This document shows, one piece after another, positions 16,411 through 25,226 of a DNA stretch of 64,000 nucleotides. Within the stretch, counting starts at the first letter, position 1, and each line of letters starts with the position of its first letter. The notes beneath the pieces were generated by a model. The model did no database searches. It was not told the origin of the DNA and worked only from the letters and a program-made list of their open reading frames with translations. The translations under genes and the position numbers were made by a program. Origin of the DNA: Pseudanabaena sp. (GTDB taxonomy: Bacteria > Cyanobacteriota > Cyanobacteriia > Pseudanabaenales > Pseudanabaenaceae); contig QBLS01000013.1 of assembly GCA_003249015.1 (NCBI GenBank), positions 1 to 64,000 of the forward strand, in the 5' to 3' direction.

Positions 16411-17301
16411 ATGTCTTACTACATTTCACCACGTTTTCTGGACAAGCTTGCTGTCCATCTTGCTAAGAACTTTATGAAACTGCCCAATGTGAGCGTTCCG
16501 CTTCTTTTGGGAATTCATGGTGGCAAGGGTGAGGGTAAGTCATTTCAGTGCGAATTAGCTTTTAAAAAATTAGGTATTGATCCAATTCGGATGTCTGGCG
16601 GTGAACTGGAAAGCCCTGATGCTGGAGATCCTGCCCGATTGCTGAGAATGCGCTACCGCGAGGCAGCAGAGTTAGTGAAGGTACGCGGCAAAATGTGTGC
16701 ACTTTTGATCAATGACCTTGATGCAGGGGCTGGAAGGGTTGACTCCACAACGCAATATACGGTGAATACGCAGTTGGTCAATGCGACCTTGATGAATATT
16801 GCTGACAATCCTACTAATGTGCAGTTACCAGGCAGTTATGACAGCAATCCGATTCGGCGCGTACCAATTATTGTTACAGGCAATGATTTCTCGACTTTGT
16901 ACGCGCCGCTAGTACGAGATGGACGCATGGAGAAATTTTTCTGGCAACCCGATCGCAACGATCGCATTGGTATTGTTAGCGGTATTTTTGCGCCCGATGG
17001 AGTTCCCCATTGGGAAATTGAAAGATTAGTAGATATGTATCCCGATCGCTCTATTGATTTCTTTAGCTCTTTGCGATCAAGTCTTTATGATGAACAGGTA
17101 CGCAAGTTTGTCTATGAGGTTGGTTTTGAGCGTCTTTCGTTACGATTAGTAAATAGCACGGAAGCACCACCCGAATTTCGTCCGCCTAGCTTTGATTTGC
17201 GAACACTCAAGGAGGCAGGAGATCGCTTATTGGCGGAAGGTGATCGGGTCAGTCAGCGCCATTTGATCCAAGAATATATGCCGACTGGTCATGTCATCTA
17301 G
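16411..17301 (+). CDS. rca: Rubisco activase, AAA+ domain only
   Basis: A 296-residue AAA+ ATPase of the cyanobacterial/green-type Rubisco activase family. Walker A is GGKGEGKS (37-44), Walker B lies in ALLINDLDAG (97-106), and VPIIVTGNDFSTLYAPLVRDGRMEKF is the sensor-1 and pore region. It uses ATP to release inhibitory sugar phosphates from Rubisco or to remodel it. The protein ends at MPTGHVI with no small-subunit-like (SSUL) domain, which many cyanobacterial homologues carry. It faces rbcL across the long gap, consistent with a role in carbon fixation. Confidence 0.9.
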   Translation: MSYYISPRFLDKLAVHLAKNFMKLPNVSVPLLLGIHGGKGEGKSFQCELAFKKLGIDPIRMSGGELESPDAGDPARLLRMRYREAAELVKVRGKMCALLINDLDAGAGRVDSTTQYTVNTQLVNATLMNIADNPTNVQLPGSYDSNPIRRVPIIVTGNDFSTLYAPLVRDGRMEKFFWQPDRNDRIGIVSGIFAPDGVPHWEIERLVDMYPDRSIDFFSSLRSSLYDEQVRKFVYEVGFERLSLRLVNSTEAPPEFRPPSFDLRTLKEAGDRLLAEGDRVSQRHLIQEYMPTGHVI

Positions 17302-17303
17302 AG

Positions 17304-17340
17304 AAATCGAGTAGCAATGCTTTGCATTGCTACTCGATTT
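17304..17340 (+). terminator. rca terminator hairpin
   Basis: 17-bp perfect arms (AAATCGAGTAGCAATGC / GCATTGCTACTCGATTT) around TTT, two bases after the rca stop. Confidence 0.75.
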
Positions 17341-17444
17341 GTGACAAGAATTGCTGAGAGTCAGTCTTTTGGCTAGATTTTCAAGCTGCTATGGAGCTAA
17401 ACTAAATATAACAATTAATAAACTTCTATATAACCCAAGAAAGC

Positions 17445-18548
17445 GTGATTGATACTCGTCTTGATCTTTACCCTACCTCAACAGTTCCTAATGGTTGGCC
17501 TGGACTGATTTGTCGTTATGCAGATTATTTGCCAGTGACAGACCAAACACCAATAGTGACTTTGCATGAAGGTAATACGCCGCTAATTCCTGCGATCGCC
17601 TTGAGTGAGAGACTAGGGCGAAATATCAAGGTGCTACTTAAGTACGATGGATTGAACCCCACTGGCAGTTTTAAAGATCGCGGCATGACGATGGCGATCT
17701 CTAAAGCTAAGGAAACTGGATCGGAAGCAGTAATTTGTGCCAGTACTGGCAATACATCGGCGGCGGCGGCAGCCTATGCTAGACGCGGCGGCATGAAAGC
17801 GTTTGTATTGATTCCTGATGGCAAGATTGCTTTGGGTAAGTTAGGTCAAGCTTTGATTTATGGGGCAGAAGTAATTGCCATTAGCGGCAATTTTGATCAA
17901 GCTCTGGCAATCGTGCGTGAGATGTCGGAAAAGTTTCCGATTACTCTGGTTAACTCGGTTAATCCCTATCGTTTAGAAGGGCAGAAGACAGCCGCCTTTG
18001 AATTAGTAGAAGCGATCGGCGATGCCCCTGATTGGCTGTGCATTCCTATGGGTAATGCAGGCAATATCACAGCTTACTGGATGGGCTTTAATCAATACTA
18101 TGCTTCGGGTAAGGCTAAAAAATTACCAAAGATGATGGGCTTTCAGGCGGCGGGTTCTGCGCCATTGGTGACAGGGCATATATTTGAAAAGCCAGAGACG
18201 ATCGCCACGGCGATCAGGATTGGCAATCCTGCAAACTGGGCTAAAGCAATGAAAGTCCGCGAAGAGAGCGGCGGCGCTTTTGATAGCGTTACCGATGTGG
18301 AGATTCTATCTGCCTACAAGTTCTTAGCAGGAGAGGAAGGCGTATTTTGTGAACCAGCTAGTGCTGCTTCGGTAGCGGGTTTGCTCAAGGTCAGCGATCA
18401 GATTCCTTCAGGGGCAACGATTGTTTGTGTCCTCACAGGCAATGGCATCAAAGATCCTGATACAGCGATCGCTTGCGCTGGTGAAGACAAACTGCATAAA
18501 GGAGTATCACCAGACATCACTAGCGTTGCCAAGGTCATGGGATTTTAA
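17445..18548 (+). CDS. thrC: Threonine synthase
   Basis: A 367-residue PLP enzyme that converts O-phosphohomoserine to threonine. The PLP lysine is in [14 protein letters not shown], the phosphate-binding loop in [14 protein letters not shown], and [15 protein letters not shown] is the conserved substrate loop. The only suitable start is GTG, preceded by an AAGAAAG Shine-Dalgarno. The length and the absence of an N-terminal SAM-binding domain fit the bacterial type. It is monocistronic. Confidence 0.95.
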   Translation: MIDTRLDLYPTSTVPNGWPGLICRYADYLPVTDQTPIVTLHEGNTPLIPAIALSERLGRNIKVLLKYDGLNPTGSFKDRGMTMAISKAKETGSEAVICASTGNTSAAAAAYARRGGMKAFVLIPDGKIALGKLGQALIYGAEVIAISGNFDQALAIVREMSEKFPITLVNSVNPYRLEGQKTAAFELVEAIGDAPDWLCIPMGNAGNITAYWMGFNQYYASGKAKKLPKMMGFQAAGSAPLVTGHIFEKPETIATAIRIGNPANWAKAMKVREESGGAFDSVTDVEILSAYKFLAGEEGVFCEPASAASVAGLLKVSDQIPSGATIVCVLTGNGIKDPDTAIACAGEDKLHKGVSPDITSVAKVMGF

Positions 18549-18587
18549 ATCGATAAAAGCGGTGCGAAGCGCCGCTTTTATCGATTT
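18547..18587. terminator. Hairpin between thrC and the Uma2 pseudogene
   Basis: AAATCGATAAAAGCGG and CCGCTTTTATCGATTT pair perfectly around TGCGAAGCG. It serves two converging genes and overlaps the last bases of both. Confidence 0.7.
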
Positions 18588-19228
18588 AAGGATTGCTCCA
18601 TCCATGCCTGAAATTCACGCAAGGCTGTCCCTCTTCCTCTAGTCCGACAAATCTCTAAACAATGATTAATTACTGCTGTGGGTTGGCATTGTGGGAAAAT
18701 CCCACTATCTAACGACTCAATGTAGTCACCATCTTGCAGGCGAAAAATTCTTAACTGGCGATCAGCATACTGCCATATTTCAGGCACCCCTAAAGCCACA
18801 TAGGCAGATCTGGCAGTCCGAGAAGTCAGATCCACCTTGATCGCCAAATCTGGCGCAGGATCAACGGCTAAATCTAAGCGTGTTTTACCAATCATCAGAT
18901 GGTGATTCTGTACATAAAAGCAATTGTCTGGCTCAATCCCCGCAGGCATACTTTGTTTCTTAAAAGTTGTCGAACCATAGCACTAGTAATCCATTAAGAG
19001 GTAAGCAAATAGCATCTTAATCAAATCACCGATTAACTCCTTATTCGCGTCATGCTCAGGCAAGGGCATCTGAATCTCTAATACACCATCAAAATAAGCA
19101 ATACGGGATGCACGGTTTTCTCCCAAATCCTCCAAAATTGCCTCAAATTGCTGCCAATCAACATCATGCAGCACTGTAGTTTGCCCCTGCAAAGTTTCGA
19201 TTTGAGCAATCCGTACTAAGGTCGCCAT
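18578..19228 (-). pseudogene. Uma2 family endonuclease, broken by one in-frame stop
   Basis: The two halves are one Uma2 (DUF820) protein of about 216 codons. The first 81 codons end at LLMDY followed by TAG, after which the same frame continues CYGSTTFKKQS MPAGIEPDNCFYVQNH and the rest of the domain. A second fault is visible: the usual catalytic Glu in the DLAIEVDxTS motif is Lys here (DLAIKVDLTS). The PD-(D/E)xK nuclease fold would therefore be inactive even with read-through. The stop is at 18983-18985. Confidence 0.9.
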
Positions 19229-19279
19229 CTTGCTAACTCCTATGACATCGGTCTTGTCAAATTATGCTACTCCCTTCTC

Positions 19280-19330
19280 AATAAAAAAATAGCTGTGCGC
19301 GGCAAAGCCGCGCACAGCTATTTTTTTATT
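19280..19330 (-). terminator. Terminator of the TPR gene
   Basis: 24-bp perfect arms; the GC core is GCTGTGCGCGGC/GCCGCGCACAGC around AAA, flanked by A7 and T7. It overlaps the TPR gene stop and also ends just before the Uma2 start. Confidence 0.8.
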
Positions 19331-20900
19331 AAGTAATTCCCTGTAAGGATTGAATGGCTTGCTGAGTACGCTTGACCCATTCGATATCGCGATTCTCTTC
19401 ATATAGTTTCAGAGCTTCTTGATAGGAGCGAATTGCATTGCTGACCTCGCCTTTGATCGTATACAAAGCACCTAATCCAAAATGCGCCTTAGCAAAACTA
19501 GGATTTAGGGATAAAGCCTGAAAGTAAGCACTTTGGGCTTCGCCGAGACGACCACGATCAGCGTAGGCAAGTCCAAGACTGGTGTAGTCCACCCATAACT
19601 CTTCCTTACCGATCGCAATAGTTTTGGAAAAAGCGGCGATCGCTTCGTCACTATCGCCTTGAGAACGTAGTAAGTTGCCTAAATTGCTATAGGCAACGGC
19701 ATTGCGAGAGTCAAGGGCAATTGCTTGACGAAAAGCATTGATGGCTTCGACATTGCGGTTTTGATCGGATAGGACGCGCCCAAGATTGTTGTAAGCAGCA
19801 GCATAGCGAGGATTGATGGCAATGGAGCGCTCATAGGCGGCGATCGCTTCTTCAAGATTTCCTTGGCGGCGCAGAGCTAGCCCTAACCCATTGAAAGTAC
19901 TCGCCATTCTGGGATTGATTTCCGTGCTTCGCTTAAATGCTGCCACAGCTTCGGGGATGTTATTTTCTTTCAGCAAAGCTGTGCCTAGCGCAGCGTAAAT
20001 ATCTGCATTTCGAGGATCTTGACTACTTGCTTTTTTAAAAGTGGCGATCGCATTTTGACGATCATTCATCTGGTTGTAAGTAAGTCCAAGGTTGTAATAA
20101 ACATTGGGAAAATTAGGATCTAAACTAATAACTTTCTTATAAGCAGTAATTGCATTGGCATAATCACGTTCTTCATAGAAAGATATGCCAAGGGCAAAAT
20201 GAGCCACTGCGTATTGGGGTGCTAATTCGATCGCTTTGCGGTAGGAGGCGATCGCCTCTTGGCGATTGCCCTGTCTTCTTAGGGCTGTACCTAAGCCATT
20301 ATGGGCAAGGGCATATTGTGGATCAAACTCGATTGCTTTGCGAAATGAAGCGATCGCACCTTCAATATTATTGAGGCGATCGTGGGCAAGTCCCAAATTG
20401 TAGTAAGCAGGAGCAAGATTATTGTCAGCTTTGCTCTTTTGGATAAACTGTGTATAGGCATTGATTGCACCATCGGCATCCCCTTTTTGGTAGAGTGCAA
20501 TTCCTAAGCCATAGTAAGCAAGTGTGTAATTTCCATCAATAGCGATCGCCTTTTGATGAGCAGTGATTGCGCCTTGGATATCCCCTTTCTGGCGCAATGT
20601 AACACCCATACCATAGTAGGCGGGTACAAAATTTGGACTAGCAGCGATCGCTTGTCGATACAAAGTAAGAGCGCGATCTAACTGATTCTGTTCCCTAAGC
20701 GAATTCGCCTGTTCCACCAATTTAATTGGACTATTAGTAAGCGCATCTGATTGTGAGCTTGACTGGGCTATGGTGGGCTGAGTGACTAGATTAGAATTAG
20801 CTTCTTGAGCTAGGGCGATCGGTACAGAGGTGGGGTATAAACCGCATAGTAGGGGAAAAATTCCTACCACTGCAATCTTGGTAAATGCAATTTTGATCAT
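19329..20900 (-). CDS. Secreted or periplasmic TPR-repeat protein
   Basis: A 523-residue protein. The N-terminus (KIAVVGIFPLLCGLYPTSVPIALAQE) is a Sec signal peptide with a likely AxA-like cleavage site. About twelve tandem 34-residue TPR units follow from residue 75 to the end, with the pattern AYYGLGIALYQKGDADGAI, A-x-x-N-L-G and P-x-x-A-x-A. TPR arrays bind other proteins; the partner here is unknown. Many HIP1 octamers lie within the gene. A plasma-membrane or thylakoid-lumen location is possible. Confidence 0.85.
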   Translation of the reverse strand: MIKIAFTKIAVVGIFPLLCGLYPTSVPIALAQEANSNLVTQPTIAQSSSQSDALTNSPIKLVEQANSLREQNQLDRALTLYRQAIAASPNFVPAYYGMGVTLRQKGDIQGAITAHQKAIAIDGNYTLAYYGLGIALYQKGDADGAINAYTQFIQKSKADNNLAPAYYNLGLAHDRLNNIEGAIASFRKAIEFDPQYALAHNGLGTALRRQGNRQEAIASYRKAIELAPQYAVAHFALGISFYEERDYANAITAYKKVISLDPNFPNVYYNLGLTYNQMNDRQNAIATFKKASSQDPRNADIYAALGTALLKENNIPEAVAAFKRSTEINPRMASTFNGLGLALRRQGNLEEAIAAYERSIAINPRYAAAYNNLGRVLSDQNRNVEAINAFRQAIALDSRNAVAYSNLGNLLRSQGDSDEAIAAFSKTIAIGKEELWVDYTSLGLAYADRGRLGEAQSAYFQALSLNPSFAKAHFGLGALYTIKGEVSNAIRSYQEALKLYEENRDIEWVKRTQQAIQSLQGIT

Positions 20901-21126
20901 ATTTAATAATGCTTATAGGTTTTTTCTGCTAGCGAAATTTATGAGTTGATCAAAGCAGAAAGAATAATGAGCAGTAAATTTGTAAATTAAGGCAAGAGCA
21001 AAATCTGAACCAATCACACCACACCAATGACTTTAGCAAGGAACCTTGACAAATAAACGAAAAAAACATTTCTAGCAGTAAAAGTTAAGCCATAAAGCCC
21101 AAAATCTATACCTTAAGAGGTAATAC

Positions 21127-21179
21127 AAATCGAAGGAGTTATTGGCGGCGCGGAGCGCCGCCAATAACTCCTTCGATTT
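21127..21179. terminator. 25-bp perfect hairpin, GGA loop
   Basis: The inner arm is TTGGCGGCGC/GCGCCGCCAA and the outer arm AAATCGAAGGAGTTA with its complement. It lies between the TPR gene promoter region and the peptidase stop. Confidence 0.6.
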
Positions 21180-21199
21180 GGTTTTAATCTTACTTGAGC

Positions 21200-21256
21200 A
21201 AAACCCCAAAAGATTAGTGGCGGCGCTTCGCGCCGCCACTAATCTTTTGGGGTTTT
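21200..21256 (-). terminator. Peptidase gene terminator hairpin, TTC loop
   Basis: 27-bp perfect arms (AAAACCCCAAAAGATTAG plus GTGGCGGCGC). It ends at the peptidase stop codon. Together with the previous hairpin it fills most of the 354-base gap; the remainder (20901-21126) shows nothing recognisable. Confidence 0.7.
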
Positions 21257-22031
21257 AAGTGCGATCAATCCAGACAATTGTTCTAGGTTCAACACCATTA
21301 TTTTTTAAAACATTTGCGATCGCCACACTCACATCTTTATCCAAGCCAAGATTCCACTCTGCTTGGAAATCCTGATAAGACATAGAGTAAGTTTGGCTAT
21401 TGGTGTCGGTGTAGTATATCCGCTGGCGCTGAGTGTCAACTCCTGTGACCGCTATCCAATGTAAATAAGGAATCGAACCAACATAGGGCAGCGACAATCC
21501 ACCTACCCTCACAAGGGCGATCGCAGGTTTTCCAGACTGCACTAGGTTAATTAGTTTATTAAAATTAGTTCTCGGTGATTGCTTAACGCGATCGCCTTCC
21601 CAGCGTTGCATCACCTGTTGCAAGGTTTTTGGAGGCGTACCAGTTCGCACTTCAATCCATTTATTTGTCAGGGGATTACGCAGCCTTTGCGGTAAAAACA
21701 GCTTTTTATCAGTTACGGCTCTAACCATTGGATAATCAACCTGATGACCGTAGTACCGCAGCAATCGCGCCGCCGAGTTAGGACCACAACTCCAGCTATC
21801 ATTCTGCGCCCCTGTATCTGGCAACTGCATGAATTTGGCTTGACTCGACTTAGCGATTAGGTCTACGTTATCGACTTTCGGTGGCACGGCTTCGCCACGT
21901 TGCCAAAGGTCTGGTTCTTTATGAAGACGATCAAGAGTAGCGATCGCAGTAGTGGCAGAAATTGGTAGCTCGACTATTGGCGCGATCGCCACTAGAGTGA
22001 GCATAAGCATCGAATTTTTAAAGAAAATCAT
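21255..22031 (-). CDS. C39-like papain-fold peptidase, exported
   Basis: A 258-residue protein. MIFFKNSMLMLTLVAIAPIV is a signal peptide or anchor. The catalytic Cys lies in DSWSCGPNSAARLLRYYG and the His in IPYLHWIAVTGVD, followed by YYTDTNSQTY with the third residue, the arrangement of C39-like and butirosin H-type peptidases. The start was chosen because GGGAGGA stands 4 bases before this ATG; earlier starts would run into the neighbouring gene. The ATG faces that of the plus-strand permease only 11 bases away. Confidence 0.75.
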   Translation of the reverse strand: MIFFKNSMLMLTLVAIAPIVELPISATTAIATLDRLHKEPDLWQRGEAVPPKVDNVDLIAKSSQAKFMQLPDTGAQNDSWSCGPNSAARLLRYYGHQVDYPMVRAVTDKKLFLPQRLRNPLTNKWIEVRTGTPPKTLQQVMQRWEGDRVKQSPRTNFNKLINLVQSGKPAIALVRVGGLSLPYVGSIPYLHWIAVTGVDTQRQRIYYTDTNSQTYSMSYQDFQAEWNLGLDKDVSVAIANVLKNNGVEPRTIVWIDRT

Positions 22032-22042
22032 CAAATCCTCCC

Positions 22043-22999
22043 ATGGACTTTTCGGTAGTACTACAGCAATTTTTGAATGGCTTATCCATAGGCAGTGTTT
22101 ACGCAATTTTTGCCCTCGGCTACACCCTAGTGTTCTCAATTTTAGGGATCATCAATTTTGCCCACGGTGCAGTGTTTACTCTGGGCGCATATTTTACCTA
22201 TGCCCTCTGTGGTGGCGCATTTGGATTTAATGGACTTCTCGCCAATCTAGCTTTACCCAAGTTCTTACACCTACCATTTTTCATCGCTATTTTTGTTGGT
22301 AGTACACTCACAGGACTTGTCAGTATTGTAATTGAACGGATTGCCTTCCGACCACTACGCGATCGGCAAGCTGACCCTCTGCTCACACTAGTCTCTAGCC
22401 TCGGAGTTGCTGTCGTCATTGTGAACACAATTCAATATCTCTTTGGGGCAGAAAGCTATAGTTTCCCTAGTAACATCTATGGCAATTTGCCAACAGCGAT
22501 TAACTTTGGCTCTGTAGATAAACCGATCGCCATTCGTACTGTCCAAATTGTAATTTTTGCTGTATCCATGTTGATCCTTTCAATTCTTACCTATGGGCTT
22601 AACTTTACAAAGCTCGGTAAAGCAATGAAGGCAGTTGCCGAAGATAGGGTTACTTCTAGCCTCTTGGGTATCAACACAGAATCATTTATTTTACTGACCT
22701 TTTTTGGCTCAGGCTTTTTAGGAGGACTTGCAGGGACTCTCGTGGGTTCGAGCGTCAGCATTGCGGGGCCCTATTTTGGAATTGGGTTTGGACTTAAGGG
22801 ATTGGCTGTGATCGTTTTAGGTGGACTAGGCAATGTTCCTGGAGCCGTTGTTGGCGGATTTGTACTAGGAATTGCTGAATCCTTTGTTCCCGCCGATCAG
22901 TCAGCTTACAAGGATGCTGTTGCCTTTGCTTTGTTATTTGCGGTTTTAATTTTGCGCCCCCAAGGGCTGCTAGGCAAAACTTTTGTGCAAAAGGTTTAG
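22043..22999 (+). CDS. LivH-type branched-chain amino acid ABC transporter permease
   Basis: A 318-residue permease with about eight membrane helices. The family blocks are GLSIGSVYAIFALGYTLVF, GIINFAHGAVFTLGAY, KAMKAVAEDRVTSSLLGIN and GLGNVPGAVVGGFVLGIAES. It would import hydrophobic amino acids or related compounds together with a second permease, two ATPases and a binding protein, none of which are adjacent. UrtB (urea) permeases are longer. Its promoter must overlap the 5' end of the divergent peptidase gene. Confidence 0.88.
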   Translation: MDFSVVLQQFLNGLSIGSVYAIFALGYTLVFSILGIINFAHGAVFTLGAYFTYALCGGAFGFNGLLANLALPKFLHLPFFIAIFVGSTLTGLVSIVIERIAFRPLRDRQADPLLTLVSSLGVAVVIVNTIQYLFGAESYSFPSNIYGNLPTAINFGSVDKPIAIRTVQIVIFAVSMLILSILTYGLNFTKLGKAMKAVAEDRVTSSLLGINTESFILLTFFGSGFLGGLAGTLVGSSVSIAGPYFGIGFGLKGLAVIVLGGLGNVPGAVVGGFVLGIAESFVPADQSAYKDAVAFALLFAVLILRPQGLLGKTFVQKV

Positions 23000-23065
23000 T
23001 AGATAAATTCTTTTGTCATCATTACAAACGAAATACAGTGATTTGCGCTTAGTCAAAACCCAGAG

Positions 23066-23106
23066 AAATTGTGGGAGGCGTCGCTCCGCGATGCCTCCCA
23101 CAATTT
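23066..23106. terminator. Hairpin after the permease
   Basis: AAATTGTGGGAGGC and GCCTCCCACAATTT around a 13-base loop (GTCGCTCCGCGAT) that can itself pair. It is preceded by TTTGCGCTTAGTCAAAACCC, a flank similar to that at 29745. Confidence 0.6.
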
Positions 23107-23598
23107 CATGGGCTGTAAAAATGCCATATGGGGAAATATTGCTTTGTTTTGAGTTTCATTTAATTTTGTGTATTGCCATAGATTGCGGAAAGAAATAGTC
23201 GTACTCTGTATTCTGTAACACAGACATTAAGTAGCTGAGCATAAAAATTTTAGAGCCTACCGTCTTGTCCCACCCACATAGCGAATGCTATGGCTTTGGT
23301 TTTAAAAATTACTAAATTACTTACAGGGTCTTGAAGCTTTACCTAGCACAAGAAATTTTTTTAAGTCTGGCTAATCGGCTTTAAAAGTTTTTTCTAGTCT
23401 TAAGAAAAAAGACACACATCTGTAATAGCAAATCAAGAAGTAGTTACACTATTTCTTGATAAAAAACCTTACTGGGTTCGGATTTCAATTCACAAAACTG
23501 CATGCTTTCGTAGATTGGGTAACTACCATCAGAGAATTAATGTTGTGTAGAAGCCAATATTTAATAAGCACACAAGAACCTATATAGAGAGTTTGAAT
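23107..23598. other. 492-base gap before the DUF4327 gene
   Basis: AT-rich, no reading frame with coding character and no strong hairpin. It should contain the DUF4327 promoter. I see nothing else. Confidence 0.5.
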
Positions 23599-23820
23599 AT
23601 GTTGCAATCACTGTATTATTCCCTTAGTGCTATTCAAGAAGAAGTTAGACACTTAGTTGAAAGTGGTCGTCTCAATCGTAGCCAGCCAATTCATACTCTT
23701 TGTGCCTTCTTTGGCGATCGCGAGTGGTGTCAAATTGAGCACGAACTTGAAGAAAATCATTATTTATTGCGCGATCGCATTTGCGATCTAGTCAGTCATG
23801 AATGTTGGCTAAGCGATTAA
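23599..23820 (+). CDS. DUF4327 family protein
   Basis: A 73-residue protein of the DUF4327 family, found essentially only in cyanobacteria. The pattern is clear: MLQSLYYSLSAIQEEVRHLV, RSQPIHTLCAFFGDREWCQIEHELEEN, and YLLRDRICDLVSHECW. The ATG was preferred to a TTG two codons earlier. Function is unknown. It is monocistronic with a long leader. Confidence 0.88.
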   Translation: MLQSLYYSLSAIQEEVRHLVESGRLNRSQPIHTLCAFFGDREWCQIEHELEENHYLLRDRICDLVSHECWLSD

Positions 23821-23884
23821 AAAATCACTCTATTATTAACAAAAATCAATCATCATCTTTTGTACTTTCAGCATTGAAAGTATA

Positions 23885-23935
23885 AAAACCATTTTTTAAA
23901 AGACATCCATAGGATGTCTTTTAAAAAATGGTTTT
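23885..23935 (+). terminator. Terminator hairpin of the DUF4327 gene
   Basis: AAAACCATTTTTTAAAAGACATCC and its exact complement around ATA, 65 bases after the stop. AT-rich arms set it apart from the GGCGGCGC type. Confidence 0.65.
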
Positions 23936-23990
23936 GACAATGAGAGTTACTATTACTTTATATTAAAAAATTAGTAGAGATTTTCTATTC

Positions 23991-24051
23991 AAATAGCGTC
24001 AAGATATATTTTTGCGAACAACATTTGCAAAAGTATATCTTGATGCTATTT
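23991..24051. repeat. Inverted repeat before cyanophycinase
   Basis: AAATAGCGTCAAGATATA and TATATCTTGATGCTATTT with one mismatch, inner TTTTTGC/GCAAAA, around about 13 bases. No T-run. It lies about 190 bases before the cphB start; the rest of the 420-base gap shows nothing. Confidence 0.55.
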
Positions 24052-24240
24052 AAATGATTTATTTAATTTTTATACCTAAATTATTTTTTTGAATATTAAA
24101 AATATCTTGTCATAGGACAAAATAAGGCAAACATAATTACTAGAAAAGTAAGGAAATATTATTCCTGATCCGCGCAAAAGCTATACAATTTGTGTAGGTA
24201 TAGCGGCAATTGCTAACCATGTAAGCATCAATGGAGGTAT

Positions 24241-25188
24241 TTGAAGCCATTGGCGAATCAGCAGGAACAAAAACAGGGTCAAAGTATTAACCTAATTAAT
24301 CGCCTCAGAAAATTTGTTGACCAATCTGCTAATATGCTGAATTTAGAAGAAGATGTGGCGATAGATAGGGGCATGACTCAAATTATTAAGTCGGCGGTAA
24401 TGGTAATCGGCGGTGGAGAGGACAAAGTTCAAGACCGTAAGATACTCAAAGCCTTTGTAGAAAATTCTGGTGGTTCTCAAGCTCGCATTGCGATCATTCC
24501 TTGTGCTTCGCGAGAGCCAGATATCATTGGGAGAATTTATCATGACATTTTCACAGAACTTGGTGCGGCGGCTGTAGAGGTCTTGGACATTCGCGAGCGT
24601 CCTAAGCACGATTATACCGAGGCTGAGGCTTTGGTAGATCAGTTCACAGGCATATTTATGACTGGTGGTGACCAATTGCGTCTATGTGGGTTGATCGCCG
24701 ATACGCCTTTTGCGATTACGATCGCCAAGCGCATCGAGGAGCATCGTCTAGTTCTGGCAGGAACCAGTGCTGGAGCGGCTGCCATGGGATATCACATGAT
24801 TTCTGGTGGTAGTAGTGGTGAGTCTCCCCACAAGGAGCTGGTCAACATGAGTACAGGCTTGAACATACTACCTGAAATTATCGTTGATCAACATTTTCAT
24901 AATCGCAATCGGATGGCGCGTCTGATGACTGCGATCGCCGCTCATCCCGACAAGATTGGTATTGGTATTGATGAAGATACGGTGGCAATTTTTGAGCCAA
25001 ACCATACAATGCGCGTTATTGGGCGCGGCACTGTTACAGTAGTTGATCCAGGGGAGGTTTCCTATAGCAATCAGTTATGGGTAAGTGGATCAGCACCATT
25101 AACTATTCACAATCTGCGGGTACATATTTTAGCGGCTGGCTGTAAGTATCACTTACTCAAACGTATTCCCATCAGTCCTTCAGTGTAA
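24241..25188 (+). CDS. cphB: Cyanophycinase
   Basis: A 315-residue serine exopeptidase of family S51 that cleaves the storage polymer cyanophycin to beta-Asp-Arg dipeptides. The catalytic Ser is in AGTSAGAAAMG; other family blocks are MVIGGGEDKVQDRKIL, GIFMTGGDQLRLCGL, VDQHFHNRNRMARL and GIGIDEDTVAIFE. The longest frame starts at a TTG very close behind GGAGGT. Known cyanophycinases begin near IKSAVMVIGG, so the ATG at 24373 may be the true start, giving about 271 residues. The first 45 residues would then be untranslated. No cyanophycin synthetase is nearby. Confidence 0.92.
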   Translation: MKPLANQQEQKQGQSINLINRLRKFVDQSANMLNLEEDVAIDRGMTQIIKSAVMVIGGGEDKVQDRKILKAFVENSGGSQARIAIIPCASREPDIIGRIYHDIFTELGAAAVEVLDIRERPKHDYTEAEALVDQFTGIFMTGGDQLRLCGLIADTPFAITIAKRIEEHRLVLAGTSAGAAAMGYHMISGGSSGESPHKELVNMSTGLNILPEIIVDQHFHNRNRMARLMTAIAAHPDKIGIGIDEDTVAIFEPNHTMRVIGRGTVTVVDPGEVSYSNQLWVSGSAPLTIHNLRVHILAAGCKYHLLKRIPISPSV

Positions 25189-25226
25189 AGAGAAATGGCG
25201 GCGCAAAGCGCCGCCATTTCTCTTTA
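25186..25226. terminator. Bidirectional terminator between cphB and the hydroxylase gene
   Basis: 19-bp perfect arms (TAAAGAGAAATGGCGGCGC) around AAA. The stop codons of both converging genes lie inside it. Confidence 0.75.

Noticed and set aside
22032-22139. Upstream start of the C39-like peptidase
   Set aside because: It would overlap the first 30 codons of the divergent permease, whereas MIFFKN has a strong Shine-Dalgarno and begins a signal peptide.
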